A stretch of 64,000 nt of DNA from DASXRA01 sp963737425 (GCA_963737425.1 CAVTSX010000010.1:62001-126000); one strand, 5' to 3'; counted from the stretch's first letter, positions 31,439 to 39,902 are shown. Program-made: numbers and translations. The notes: generated from the letters alone by a model not told the origin.

Positions 31439-32691
31439 GCGGGCCGGCCGCCGAGGTCCTGTCCGCCGCACTCCTGGTGGCGGTGCTGGCCTTCGCGGTG
31501 GCACGGCCGAAGGGGTGGCCCGAAGCGGTCCTCGCGGTACCCGCGGCGGGAATCGTCGTGGCAGTCGGTGCGGTGTCGGTCAAGCACGCGCGCGCCGAAC
31601 TCGACCGGCTGCTGCCGGTGGTCGCCTTTCTCGCCGCGATACTCGTGCTGGCGCAGTTGTGTGACGACGAGGGGCTCTTCGCAGCCTGTGGCGCGCTGAT
31701 GGCGCGCACCTGCCGGGGGAGGCCGTCGCGGCTGCTGGTCGCTGTCTTCGTCGTCGCTTCGCTCGTCACGGCGGTGCTCAGCCTGGACGCGACGGTCGTG
31801 CTGCTGACGCCGGTGGTCTTCGCCACGGCGGCGACCATGCAGGTGCGCCCGAAGCCACACGTGTACGCCTGCACGCACCTGGCCAATTCGGCGTCGCTGC
31901 TGCTGCCGGTCTCGAACCTCACCAACCTGCTGGCATTTGCGGTGAGCGGCCTGTCGTTCGCCCGGTTCGCGGCGCTGATGGCATTGCCATGGCTGGTCGC
32001 AATCGCGGTCGAATATGCCGTATTCACAAGGGTCTTCGCCGCAGATCTCGCTCCGCCGGTGCAGCCGTCGCGCTCGATCGCCCGGCCCGACGCGCCGGTG
32101 TTCGTACTCGTCGTCGTCGCGCTGACCCTCGCGGGGTTCGTCGTGACGTCGTTCGCCGGCCTGAACCCTGCGTGGGCCGCGCTCGGTGGCGTCGTCGTGC
32201 TCGGTGCACGGACGCTCGCCCAGCGCCGGACGACGGTGCGCGAACTTGCCAGCGCCGCGAGCCCGCTGTTTCTACTCTTCGTGCTCGCGTTGGGCGTGAT
32301 CGTCCGTGCGGTCCTCGACAACGGACTCGGCACAGCGGCCGCTCAGGTCCTCCCACATGGCGCGTCATTGCCGGCGCTGCTCGGGGTTGCCGCATGTGCC
32401 GCGGTGCTTGCCAACGTCATCAACAACCTGCCGGCGGTCCTCGCGTTGCTGCCGGTCGTCGCCGTCGGTGGGTCTGGCCCGCTGCTGGCCGTGCTGATCG
32501 GCGTGAACATAGGCCCGAACCTCACCTATGTCGGCTCGCTTGCCACGCTGTTGTGGCGGCGCGTGCTCCGTGAGCACGACTCGGAGCCTTCCTTGGGTGA
32601 GTTCGCGCGACTTGGACTGATGACCGTGCCTGCCGCGCTCGTCGCCGCAGTGGTAGCACTATGGCTGATGCTGGCCGCGATCGGAGGCTGA
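31435..32691 (+). CDS. ArsB/NhaD-type (IT superfamily) permease
   Basis: A 418-residue membrane protein with about 11 hydrophobic segments. Its family features are SLDATVVLLTPVVFATAATMQ, THLANSASLLLPVSNLTNLLAF in the first half and NVINNLPAVLALLP, NIGPNLTYVGSLATLLWRRVL in the second, the two inverted re-entrant loops of the ArsB/SLC13 class. The substrate could be arsenite, an organic anion or Na+/H+; no ArsR or arsenate-reductase gene is nearby, so I do not call arsenic resistance. It is coupled to the RNase H gene (ATGA) and followed after 5 bp by the Usp-like gene. Confidence 0.82.
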   Translation: MSGPAAEVLSAALLVAVLAFAVARPKGWPEAVLAVPAAGIVVAVGAVSVKHARAELDRLLPVVAFLAAILVLAQLCDDEGLFAACGALMARTCRGRPSRLLVAVFVVASLVTAVLSLDATVVLLTPVVFATAATMQVRPKPHVYACTHLANSASLLLPVSNLTNLLAFAVSGLSFARFAALMALPWLVAIAVEYAVFTRVFAADLAPPVQPSRSIARPDAPVFVLVVVALTLAGFVVTSFAGLNPAWAALGGVVVLGARTLAQRRTTVRELASAASPLFLLFVLALGVIVRAVLDNGLGTAAAQVLPHGASLPALLGVAACAAVLANVINNLPAVLALLPVVAVGGSGPLLAVLIGVNIGPNLTYVGSLATLLWRRVLREHDSEPSLGEFARLGLMTVPAALVAAVVALWLMLAAIGG

Positions 32692-32696
32692 CGACC

Positions 32697-33206
32697 GTGA
32701 CGGTGCTCGTCTGGGTCACCGAAGGCACGTGGACGTCATGTGTCGACGCCGCTCGCGCTCTTGTGCCCGCGCAGGCCGAGATCGTCCTGCTCCATGTCAC
32801 GGGCGACGACGTCGCTGCCGCCGCGCATGGGGCGTTCGACGCGTTGCTCGGCCGCGGCCATCGCGAGCGCGACCCCGGCACGCGGGTCGAGACGTTGGCC
32901 GCGGGTGCGTCGTCGCAGCTTCTCGCCGCTGCCGCGCAACGGCTCGGTCGCAGCGGTGTCGCAACGATCGAGCGAAGCGGACGTGTCGAGCGCGAGGTCG
33001 TTTCGGCCGCCGAGGGTGCGCAGTTGCTTGTCGTCGCCCGCGATGGCGACCGCAGCCGGCTGGGTCCGCGCAGCCTCGGCCATGCAACGCGATTCGTGGT
33101 CGACCATGCGCCGTGCCCGGTGCTGCTCGTCTGGCCGGAAGCCGCACCGGGTATCGACTCGATCCCGCCGCCGCCGCCACCGCACCACCAGGGGAACGCG
33201 CCCTAA
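32697..33206 (+). CDS. Universal stress protein-like, UspA domain
   Basis: A 169-residue protein with an alpha/beta core (VTVLVWVTEGTWTSCVDAARALV, IVLLHVTGDDV, LLVVARDGDRSRLGPRSLGHATRFVVDHAPCPVLLVWPE; no long stretch is quoted without a break in function). The VVDHAPCPVLLV end is typical of Usp domains. The nucleotide loop G-2x-G-9x-G is only partly kept (GDRSRLGPRSLGHATR), so ATP binding is uncertain. The C-terminus is a poly-proline/histidine tail. GGAGG precedes the GTG. It probably belongs to the same transcript as the permease and may regulate it. Confidence 0.7.
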   Translation: MTVLVWVTEGTWTSCVDAARALVPAQAEIVLLHVTGDDVAAAAHGAFDALLGRGHRERDPGTRVETLAAGASSQLLAAAAQRLGRSGVATIERSGRVEREVVSAAEGAQLLVVARDGDRSRLGPRSLGHATRFVVDHAPCPVLLVWPEAAPGIDSIPPPPPPHHQGNAP

Positions 33207-33976
33207 CGAAATGCCCGCACCGCAAGCCACACACCCACGCCAAGTCCGAACACGACGATGGCCGCGCGCAGCGCGCGTTCGTTGACGGACGCGGCCAGTC
33301 GACCGCCGAGTATGCCGCCGACGAGTGCGGTCGGTGCAGTGATCGCCACCTCGAGCCAGTGCACCGGCCCGAACGCCACGAACGCCACGAGTGCAACGGT
33401 CGCGACCATCAGCGACACGATGCTTTTCAACGCGTTCGTCTCGCGCAGCGGAGCTGCCATGGTCAGGCCGATGACCGCAAGCAGGATCACGCCGAGCCCG
33501 CCACCGAAATAGCCGCCGTACACAGCGCCCAATCCGACGGCGACGAGCAACGCGCGCGGATGCGCGCCGTGCTCGGTTCCGACCCGGCGGGCGATCGCCG
33601 GCTGCAGGGCGACGAGAAGCGTGGCGCCGATGACGAGGAAGGGGACTACGACGGTGAACGCCCGCGTGGGCGTCGACAGCAACACCGCGCATCCGACGGC
33701 CGAACCGAGGCAGGCGACGCCGGCGAGTCGGCGCGCCTGCGCGGCTTGACTACGTGCGAGTGGGCCGAGCCCGAACAGCGTGCCGACGTAGCCCGGCCAC
33801 AGCGCGATCGAATTCGTGACGTTCGCGGCGACTGTGCCCAACCCGGTGGCGAGCAGCGCCGGGAACACGAGCAGGGACCCGCCGCCGGCAATGGAGTTCA
33901 CGAACCCGCCGGCAAGGCCCGCACCGCACAGCAGCACGATGTCGCCGGCGGTCACCCGGACGAGGCTATCGGGCAC
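33203..33976 (-). CDS. TauE/SafE-family membrane permease
   Basis: A 257-residue membrane protein with about eight transmembrane helices in two similar halves. N half: LCGAGLAGGFVNSIAGGGSLLVFPALLATGL and NSIALWPGYVGTL. C half: GLGAVYGGYFGGGLGVILLAVIGL and NALKSIVSLMVATVAL, then TALVGGILGGRLA. These are the paired glycine-rich signatures of TSUP transporters that move sulfite, sulfonates or other organosulfur anions. The start is uncertain: GTG 33976 is used, TTG 33985 and GTG 33955 are alternatives. It converges on the Usp-like gene with a 4-bp overlap. Confidence 0.87.
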   Translation of the reverse strand: MPDSLVRVTAGDIVLLCGAGLAGGFVNSIAGGGSLLVFPALLATGLGTVAANVTNSIALWPGYVGTLFGLGPLARSQAAQARRLAGVACLGSAVGCAVLLSTPTRAFTVVVPFLVIGATLLVALQPAIARRVGTEHGAHPRALLVAVGLGAVYGGYFGGGLGVILLAVIGLTMAAPLRETNALKSIVSLMVATVALVAFVAFGPVHWLEVAITAPTALVGGILGGRLAASVNERALRAAIVVFGLGVGVWLAVRAFR

Positions 33977-34042
33977 ATCGGCCAACGTCGCGAACTCTGC
34001 CGCGTTCGCGGCGCGTCAACGTTCGCGTCGGATGCGCGAGAT

Positions 34043-34564
34043 CTACTCAGCGAGCAGACGTTCGCCGTTGAAGACGCCGAGTTGTTCGCAGTACAGCTCG
34101 ATGCCTGTGCCGTTCGGATCGCGGATGTACAAGCTGTCCTCTACGCCCCTGTCGGGACCGAGGTAGTCCGTGCCCGCATCGTCGAACTTCTTCTTGGCGG
34201 CGGCGAACTGCTCGGGCGAAACGGAGATCGCGATGTGCTGCACGTTTCCGATCGTCTCCTCGAAGGCCGGATGGTCGTGGCCGGGGAAGTCGAAGAAGCC
34301 CAGCAGGTTCTGGTGGCCGATGTCGAAGAAGAAGTGTGTCGAGCCTGCGTAGTCGCGATTCTCGACGATCTCTACAACCGGGAAGCCGAGAAAACCCTGA
34401 TAGAAGCGGATCGTTTCCTCGACGTCGCGGCAGATCAGTGCGATGTGATGCAGCCCCCGCGCGGTTGTCGGCCGCCGGACCCCATCACCGTCGAGGTACC
34501 TCTCACGCAGTTGCGCTCGACGTGTTCTGATCTCGTCGAGTTGGGCGCCTTGTGGTTGCGGCAT
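34043..34564 (-). CDS. VOC family (glyoxalase/extradiol dioxygenase-fold) protein
   Basis: A 173-residue protein with two beta-alpha-beta-beta-beta modules. Metal ligands can be picked out: His in GLHHIALICRDVEETIRFYQGFLGF, His in VQHIAISVSPEQF and Glu in NGTGIELYCEQ, the two-His one-Glu triad of extradiol dioxygenases and glyoxalases. The middle has STHFFFDIGHQNLLGFFDFPGHDHPAF. About 35 charged residues precede the fold. AGAGGAG precedes the ATG. No aromatic-degradation partner is adjacent, so substrate and reaction (ring cleavage or isomerase) are open. Confidence 0.85.
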   Translation of the reverse strand: MPQPQGAQLDEIRTRRAQLRERYLDGDGVRRPTTARGLHHIALICRDVEETIRFYQGFLGFPVVEIVENRDYAGSTHFFFDIGHQNLLGFFDFPGHDHPAFEETIGNVQHIAISVSPEQFAAAKKKFDDAGTDYLGPDRGVEDSLYIRDPNGTGIELYCEQLGVFNGERLLAE

Positions 34565-34665
34565 CGCGACTCCTCTCGTCGTCCGACCGGTGCGACACGT
34601 CCACTCTTGGCTTCAGCGCTGCGATCGGCAAGCGGTGCGATCCGCGTCCGCGTACTATCGCGGCT

Positions 34666-35086
34666 GCGGCGGACGAGCCGACCGGGCGGCCGCGGCCAGG
34701 TTCCCAACCGGGAACCGGGTCGAGGAAAGTCCGGGCTCCATAGGGCAGGGTGGTTGTTAACGGCAACCCGGGGCGACCCGCGGGACAGTGCCACAGAGAA
34801 CAGACCGCCGGGTCGCTTTATGCGATCCGGTAAGGGTGAAACGGCGGTGTAAGAGACCACCAGCGTTCGGGGTGACCAGGACGGCTAGGTAAACCCCACC
34901 CGGAGCAAGGTCAAGAAGGGTCGGCTGGGCAACCAGTCGGCTCGCGCAGGTGCTTGAGGGCGGCCCGCCCGAGCCTGCGGGTAGACCGCTAGAACCTGTT
35001 GGCAACAACAGGTCGAGATGGATGGCCGCTACTCGGCGCGCGAGCGCCGAGACAGAACCCGGCTTACAGGTCGACTCGTCCGTCGC
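34666..35086 (+). ncRNA. rnpB: RNase P RNA (bacterial class A)
   Basis: The catalytic RNA of RNase P, about 421 nt. The 5' part has GAGGAAAGTCCGGGCTCC followed by the ACAGTGCCACAGAGAACAGACCGCC region; GGTAAGGGTGAAACGGCGGTGTAAGAGACCACCAGC is the P10/P11-P12 core (region 34822-34863); the 3' part has AGATGGATGGCCGC and ACAGAACCCGGCTTACAGG. The P1 helix closes between GGACGAGCCGACC near 34671 and GGTCGACTCGTCC near 35069. It is a single-copy essential RNA that trims the 5' ends of tRNAs. Ends are placed from P1 and may be off by a few bases. Confidence 0.96.
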
Positions 35087-35128
35087 ATCGATCTGCGCAC
35101 GTTGTCGAATCGCGGCGTATGCGTCGCG

Positions 35129-35160
35129 TCCTTGCGCGACACGCTCGTGTCGCGCAAGGA
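35129..35160 (+). terminator. Strong hairpin downstream of rnpB
   Basis: TCCTTGCGCGACACG (35129-35143) and CGTGTCGCGCAAGGA (35146-35160) form a perfect 15-bp dyad with only CT between, followed by AATTATG. It lies about 43 bp after the RNase P RNA and is probably its terminator. From here to 35395 nothing else is clear apart from a presumed promoter for the next gene. Confidence 0.7.
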
Positions 35161-35408
35161 AATTATGAATCGTCGCCGATGATTTTCGTAGCGCCGTTCA
35201 GGCACATACACGTCGTCGTCGCACGGAGAAAGACCTTATCGCGTAGGGAGATTCTCGACCGAGTCGGTGATCGCGCCGCTGCGTTGCCGCAAAACACGCG
35301 ATGCGACGAGATCGAACGCGACGGCGTGGCGTATTGACGACGAAGCGTTTCGCAGCGTCCACTGATCACCATAGTTCTGCCCCAAGGTTGCCTACAAGGA
35401 GGCACGGC

Positions 35409-35792
35409 ATGACCGCACCTGCGAAGAAGGCTGCTGCAAAGAGGACTGCGGCGAAGAGGACGGTGGCCAAGAAGGCACCAGCTAAGAGGGCTGTTGCGAA
35501 GAAGGCTCCGGCCAAGCGCACGACCGCGCGCAAGGTCACCGCGAAGAAGGCTCCCGCGAAGCGTGCAGTCGCGAAGAAGGCGCCCGCGAAGAGGGCTGCA
35601 GCGAAGAAGGCTCCGGCCAAGCGCACCACCGCACGCAAGGTCACCGCGAAGAAGGCTCCGGCCAGGAAGACGGCTGCCAAGAAGGTCAGCGCAGTCAAGC
35701 GGACCGTTGCCAAGAAGGCTTCTGCGGTCAAGCGCGCGCCTGCCCGCAAGGCAACCGCCCGCAAGACCACGGTCACGAAGCGCGCGCGGTAG
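35409..35792 (+). CDS. Histone H1-like lysine/alanine-rich DNA-binding protein
   Basis: A 127-residue protein made almost only of Lys, Ala, Arg, Pro, Thr and Val in degenerate KKAPAKRA/TARKVTAKKAPA repeats. This is the composition of the C-terminal tail of actinobacterial HupB/HupS and of bacterial H1-like nucleoproteins, but the HU fold itself is absent. AAGGAGG lies 7 bp before the ATG, indicating strong translation. It should be disordered, highly positive and bind DNA (or RNA) non-specifically. A 100-bp internal duplication (about 35501-35555 and 35606-35660) underlies two of the repeats. Its place just after the RNase P RNA is notable. Confidence 0.85.
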   Translation: MTAPAKKAAAKRTAAKRTVAKKAPAKRAVAKKAPAKRTTARKVTAKKAPAKRAVAKKAPAKRAAAKKAPAKRTTARKVTAKKAPARKTAAKKVSAVKRTVAKKASAVKRAPARKATARKTTVTKRAR

Positions 35793-35887
35793 TAGCACGC
35801 TGGTCGTGGCCACCAGGGCACGACCGGCACCTGCACCACGAACGGCCGGTCCGTCGTAGCGGCCCGCTACGTTGGCCGACACTGAGA

Positions 35888-35930
35888 CAGTGGCGCCGTC
35901 ACCTCGCAGATCGCGGTGACGGCGCCACTG
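35888..35930 (+). terminator. Hairpin after the histone-like gene
   Basis: CAGTGGCGCCGTCACC (35888-35903) and GGTGACGGCGCCACTG (35915-35930) form a perfect 16-bp stem with an 11-nt loop, about 95 bp after the histone-like gene stop. The remainder of the gap to npdG (35931-36105) holds one short dyad (35963-35979) and a presumed promoter. Confidence 0.75.
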
Positions 35931-35962
35931 GCATGTCCACCTTGCTCCGAACCCAAGATCGT

Positions 35963-35979
35963 CTGTCCATAGTGGACAG
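35963..35979. promoter_or_regulatory. Short dyad upstream of npdG
   Basis: CTGTCCA-tag-TGGACAG is a perfect 7-bp inverted repeat 126 bp before npdG. It may be an operator; no regulator gene is adjacent, so nothing more can be said. Confidence 0.3.
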
Positions 35980-36105
35980 TCGCGCCCGTGGTGCTCGCAT
36001 CAGATGCGATTGCCTCAGGTGCGCCCGGTGGCTGGGACCGTGCTGTCGCGTACGGTTTGATTCGGAGGTTTCCCCCGCAATCGCCGCCCCGCCGAGGAGT
36101 CTGCT

Positions 36106-36783
36106 GTGCCCGACGTGATCGACGCTCGCCAGATGACTGTTGCCGTGCTCGGTGGTACCGGCGACCAGGGGCAGGGTTTGGCCTATCGCCTCGGCGGCGC
36201 AGGCGTGCGGGTCATCATCGGCTCACGGGACGCCGATCGTGCCGCCAAGTCGGCGGTCGGCCTTGCGGCAATGCTGCCGAACGGCACCGTCGAAGGCGCC
36301 GCGAACGATGACGCCAGTGCGCGCGCCGATCTCGCCATCGTGGCGGTGCCGTGGAGCGCCCACGAGCCGACTTTGCGCTCACTCGTCGATCAGCTGGCCG
36401 GCAAGATCGTCGTCGACTGCGTCAACCCGCTCGGCTTCGACGAGCGCGGTCCGTACCGGCTCGATGTCGCTGAGGGCAGCGCTGCCGAGCAGGCGGCGGC
36501 ACTCCTGCCGAACTCGCGAGTGGTTGGCGCGTTTCATCACGTCAGCGCGTCGACGCTGATGGATGCCAAGGTCACCGAACTCGACATGGACGTGCTCGTG
36601 CTCGGCGACGACCGCGCCGCCACCGATGTCGTCCGCGACCTTGCGGGGTTGATGCCGGGCGTGCGCGGCGTCTATGGCGGGCGCCTGCGTAACTGCGGTC
36701 AGGTCGAGGCGTTGACCGCGAATCTCATTGCGATCAATCGGCGCTACAAGGCGACATCGAGCATCCGCATCGCCGGCATCTGA
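36106..36783 (+). CDS. npdG: NADPH:coenzyme F420 oxidoreductase
   Basis: A 225-residue Rossmann protein that exchanges hydride between NADPH and the deazaflavin F420. Its N-terminal cofactor motif is VAVLGGTGDQGQGLAYRLGGAG followed by IIGSRDADRA, placing the Ser-Arg that binds the NADP phosphate. AIVAVPWSAHEPTLRSLVDQLAGKIVVDCVNPL, VVGAFHHVSASTLMD and GGRLRNCGQVEALTANLIAINRRYK follow the family closely. GAGGAG precedes the GTG. It implies the host makes F420. It ends before a strong hairpin shared with convergent panB. Confidence 0.9.
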   Translation: MPDVIDARQMTVAVLGGTGDQGQGLAYRLGGAGVRVIIGSRDADRAAKSAVGLAAMLPNGTVEGAANDDASARADLAIVAVPWSAHEPTLRSLVDQLAGKIVVDCVNPLGFDERGPYRLDVAEGSAAEQAAALLPNSRVVGAFHHVSASTLMDAKVTELDMDVLVLGDDRAATDVVRDLAGLMPGVRGVYGGRLRNCGQVEALTANLIAINRRYKATSSIRIAGI

Positions 36784-36806
36784 ACGATATCCGTGGCCTC
36801 GATGGT

Positions 36807-36854
36807 GATCTTCATGCGCTTTGTGAGCGATGACCCACCAAGCGCATGAAGATC
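36807..36854. terminator. Hairpin between npdG and panB
   Basis: GATCTTCATGCGCTT (36807-36821) and AAGCGCATGAAGATC (36840-36854) are perfect complements, 18 nt apart, between converging genes; pairing continues outward with one bulge. The loop contains GAGCGATGAC, also seen (GAGTGATGAC) inside the repeat at 8544-8599. Confidence 0.75.
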
Positions 36855-36861
36855 CACCAGC

Positions 36862-37695
36862 TCAGTGGTACTCGTGCTCGGCTGCCGGGTAACTACCGGC
36901 GCGCACCTCGCCGCCGAACTGCTCGGCCGCAGTGCGCAGGATGCCGGCCACGTCGGCGAACTCCTTGACGAACTTGGGTTTGCGATCGCCCGTGCGGAGT
37001 CCGGCCATGTCCTGCCAGACCAGGACCTGGGCGTCGCAATCGGGTCCGGCGCCGATGCCGATCGTCGGTATGTGTAGCTGCGAGGTCACTTCGCGAGCCA
37101 CCTCTGACGGCACGACCTCCATGACGACGGAGAACGCACCGGCGTGCTGCAACGACTTGGCGGCCTGAAGCAGGCGGTGGGCCGCCTCGTCGCCGCGCCC
37201 TTGCACGCGGTAGCCGCCGAGCGCGTTGACCGATTGCGGGGTCAGGCCGATATGCGCCATGACGGGAATGCCGGCTCCGACCAGCGCCTCAACCTGTGGC
37301 ACCACACGGCGGCCGCCTTCGAGCTTGACGGCCTGAGCGCCACCGTCCTTCATGAAACGTGCGGCAGTGTCGAGTGCCTGCTGTGGCGAGGACTGGTAGC
37401 TGCCGAACGGCATGTCGGCCACGACCAGCGCGCGCTTGGTTCCCCGGACGACGCCGCGCACGAGTGGAAGCAGTTCGTCGACGGTAACGGGCAGCGTCGT
37501 GTCGTAGCCGTAGATCACGTTTGCGGCCGAGTCGCCCACCAGCAGGACCGGGATGCCGGCGTCGTCGAAGACCCGTGCCGTCGAGTAGTCGTAGGCGGTG
37601 AGCATCGGCCACCGCTCGCCAATGTCTTTTGCGTGCTGCAGGTCGCGGATCGTTACGCGCCGGTTCTGCACGCCGCCGTACAGGGATTCAGACAT
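36862..37695 (-). CDS. panB: 3-methyl-2-oxobutanoate hydroxymethyltransferase
   Basis: A 277-residue TIM-barrel enzyme that makes ketopantoate from ketoisovalerate and methylene-tetrahydrofolate for pantothenate and CoA. Motifs: MLTAYDYSTARVFDDAGIPVLLVGDSAANVIYGYDTTLPV (metal Asp in VGDSAA), ALVVADMPFGSYQSSPQQAL, VKLEGG, PVMAHIGLTPQSVNALGGYRVQGRG, VMEVVPSEVA and TIGIGAGPDCDAQVLVWQDM. The ATG at 37695 was chosen; the frame continues 41 codons upstream without similarity. It sits downstream of nadE in the same direction. No panC or panD is in the window. Confidence 0.95.
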   Translation of the reverse strand: MSESLYGGVQNRRVTIRDLQHAKDIGERWPMLTAYDYSTARVFDDAGIPVLLVGDSAANVIYGYDTTLPVTVDELLPLVRGVVRGTKRALVVADMPFGSYQSSPQQALDTAARFMKDGGAQAVKLEGGRRVVPQVEALVGAGIPVMAHIGLTPQSVNALGGYRVQGRGDEAAHRLLQAAKSLQHAGAFSVVMEVVPSEVAREVTSQLHIPTIGIGAGPDCDAQVLVWQDMAGLRTGDRKPKFVKEFADVAGILRTAAEQFGGEVRAGSYPAAEHEYH

Positions 37696-37814
37696 CGCTG
37701 CCCCACTTTCTCCTCGAGGCCGGCTCGGCCGGTCCCCGGGCTCATCTGTGGACGGATAACCCCATCGTCCGCTGCGACGCGCCGGATGTCTGTACGCGAG
37801 CAGCGAGAAATAGA

Positions 37815-39584
37815 TCACGGTTCGGGCAAACCCGTCTCACGCCATCGATTACTTATCGGCAGCCGCCGGTCGCGGCCGAATGATTTGAAGCTGATCTTCG
37901 GACCGGGCGGATATTGGCGGCGTTTCCACTCGGCTGAATCAACCATGCGCGCCACCCGCGCGACGAGCGCGGGGTCATAGCCGGCGTCCACGAGATCGGC
38001 GATGCCCGCGTCGCCATCGACATAGCGGGACAGGATCGCGTCGAGAAGTTCGTAGTCGGGCAGCGAGTCGCTGTCGAGCTGGCCGGGGCGAAGCTCCGCC
38101 GACGGTGGCTTCTCGATGGAGTTGGGCGGGATGGGCAGGGTCTCGCCCCGAGCGTTTGCCTCGGCGTTGCGCCAGCGGGCCAACTGCCACACCATCGACT
38201 TGGGCACGTCCTTGATCGGTGCGAAGCCGCCGACGGCGTCGCCGTAGATGGTCGAATAGCCCACGGCAAGCTCGCTCTTGTTGCCGGTGGCCAGAACCAG
38301 ATGTCCCTCGGCGTTCGACAGCGCCATCAGCGTGGTGCCGCGAACACGCGCCTGCACGTTCTCCTCCGCAAGGCCCGTCAGCTTCAGCGACTCGACGAAG
38401 TCGCCGACCATCGGCGCGACCGGCACGACGCGGTAATCGGCGCCGAGGCGCGCGGCGAGGTCGGCGGCGTCGGACTTCGAATGCTCGGAGGAGTAGTCGC
38501 TGGGCATCGATACGCCGTAGACGTTGTCGCCGCCGATGGCTTCAGCCGCGATCGCGGCCACGACCGCCGAGTCGATGCCGCCGGACATGCCGAGCACCAC
38601 GGAGCGGAATCCGTTCTTGCGGATGTAGTCGCGCGTGCCGGTGACCAGCGCGCCCCACACCTCCGCCTCGTCGCTGATGCGACCGGCAACGGCGGCAGGC
38701 GATGCAGCGTAGGCCGGGACGACCTGGGTGTGGGTGTCGTGGTGCTCGACGCGCAGCGGCGATCTGGGCGGCGTCGTCGGGGTGGCCTGCGCGGCGGGTA
38801 GATCAAGATCGACGCAGAACACCGTCTCGACGTACTGCGGCGCGCGGGCGAGCAGCGTGCCGTCGGAGCCGACGATCGTCGAGTCGCCGTCGAAAACCAG
38901 CTCGTCCTGGGCTCCCACCATGTTCACGTAGGCAACGCTCGCCGCTGCCTCACGGGCCCGCCGCTGCAGCAGCGCGAGGCGCACATCGTCCTTTTGCCGC
39001 TCGTAGGGCGAGCCGTTGATATTCACGACAAGTCCGACGCCGACCTGGCCGGCGACGGCGAACGGGCCGCCCTCCTGCCAGATGTCTTCGCAGATGGTCA
39101 GCGCGACGTCGACGCCGCGGAAGCGCACGATCGTGAACCGGTCGCCCCGGACGAAGTAGCGTGCCTCGTCGAACACCCCGAAGTTGGGCAGGTGGTGCTT
39201 GAAGTATCGGGCAACCACGCGCCCGCCGAGGCAGAATGCCGCCGCATTGCGCGGGCCGGACTGCTCGTCGAGGTACAGGGTCGCTGCGTTTCGCGGGCCG
39301 CCGTCCTCGTCCAGGTATCCGACGACCACGCCGACATCGCCGAGTCCGGCTTCGGCGAGGTCGAGCGCCAGCTTCTCGACCGCGGCCCGCGACGCCCGGC
39401 GGAAGGACTCGCGAAAGACCAGATCTTCCGGCGGGTACCCGGTGATGGTCATCTCGGGAAATATCACGAGATGGGCGCCTGCCTCGGCAGCCTCCCTGGT
39501 GCGCGCGAGCACCGTGGCCGCATTGCCCGAGAGATCGCCGACGGTGACGTCGATCTGGGCGAGAGCAAGACGCATCTGGGGCAT
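37815..39584 (-). CDS. nadE: Glutamine-dependent NAD+ synthetase
   Basis: A 589-residue two-domain enzyme for the last step of NAD synthesis. Residues 1-280 are a nitrilase-type glutaminase: Glu in VIFPEMTITGYPPEDL, Lys in the FKHHLPNFGVFDEARYF segment and Cys in LTICEDIWQEGG. Residues about 320-585 are the ATP-dependent synthetase: LGMSGGIDSAVVAAIAAEA, STIYGDAVGGFAPIKDVPKSMVWQLA and NSIEKPPSAELRPGQLD. The ATG at 39584 gives the usual MPQMRLALAQ opening. A tandem duplication of 14 residues (YLDEDGGPRNAATL then YLDEQSGPRNAAAF) lies near residue 105-135 in the glutaminase domain. It is otherwise intact. Confidence 0.94.
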   Translation of the reverse strand: MPQMRLALAQIDVTVGDLSGNAATVLARTREAAEAGAHLVIFPEMTITGYPPEDLVFRESFRRASRAAVEKLALDLAEAGLGDVGVVVGYLDEDGGPRNAATLYLDEQSGPRNAAAFCLGGRVVARYFKHHLPNFGVFDEARYFVRGDRFTIVRFRGVDVALTICEDIWQEGGPFAVAGQVGVGLVVNINGSPYERQKDDVRLALLQRRAREAAASVAYVNMVGAQDELVFDGDSTIVGSDGTLLARAPQYVETVFCVDLDLPAAQATPTTPPRSPLRVEHHDTHTQVVPAYAASPAAVAGRISDEAEVWGALVTGTRDYIRKNGFRSVVLGMSGGIDSAVVAAIAAEAIGGDNVYGVSMPSDYSSEHSKSDAADLAARLGADYRVVPVAPMVGDFVESLKLTGLAEENVQARVRGTTLMALSNAEGHLVLATGNKSELAVGYSTIYGDAVGGFAPIKDVPKSMVWQLARWRNAEANARGETLPIPPNSIEKPPSAELRPGQLDSDSLPDYELLDAILSRYVDGDAGIADLVDAGYDPALVARVARMVDSAEWKRRQYPPGPKISFKSFGRDRRLPISNRWRETGLPEP

Positions 39585-39902
39585 GTATCCAGTGTCCATC
39601 AACGGTGCCGGCCGGGCAGTCGGCCGGTGACGCGCGCAACTGGGAACGGCACGGGAGGGGTCGACGGCGCCCGAGTCGGATAGGGCAGAATGTCGCTATC
39701 CGCGCACCGGGCAGCATCCGACACGCCGAAGATTTTGATCCGATGCAACCGAACTGACCGGCTGTGCGTCTTAGGAGTTGAGAGCCGAACGTGACCTCCG
39801 GCTTGGCGTGCGATGACGCCTGCGTGGGTGACAATGGATCTTTGCAGCAACACATAGCCAAATCAGTCGGTGTTCGGATCAGGTGTCAGACCGGAGGCAG
39901 CG

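Noticed and set aside
31435..33206. Arsenic-resistance operon
   Set aside because: The permease is ArsB-like, but no arsenate reductase or ArsR gene is adjacent and the next gene is Usp-like, so the substrate cannot be assigned.
34666..35086. Open frames through the RNase P RNA region
   Set aside because: The conserved class A RNase P core sequences and closing P1 helix explain the region; the frames have no protein motifs.
35163..35882. Antisense frames over the histone-like gene that look like pentapeptide-repeat or hydrophobic-repeat proteins (LRGSLLRGDL, AGAFFAVTLR)
   Set aside because: They are the mirror of the Lys/Ala repeat codons on the plus strand. The plus-strand frame has the strong ribosome site and a known composition class.
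39585..39902. A possible c-di-AMP (ydaO-type) riboswitch ahead of the L,D-transpeptidase gene
   Set aside because: Such elements often precede cell-wall hydrolase genes in actinobacteria, but I could not find the conserved core sequences here or upstream of the NlpC/P60 gene.
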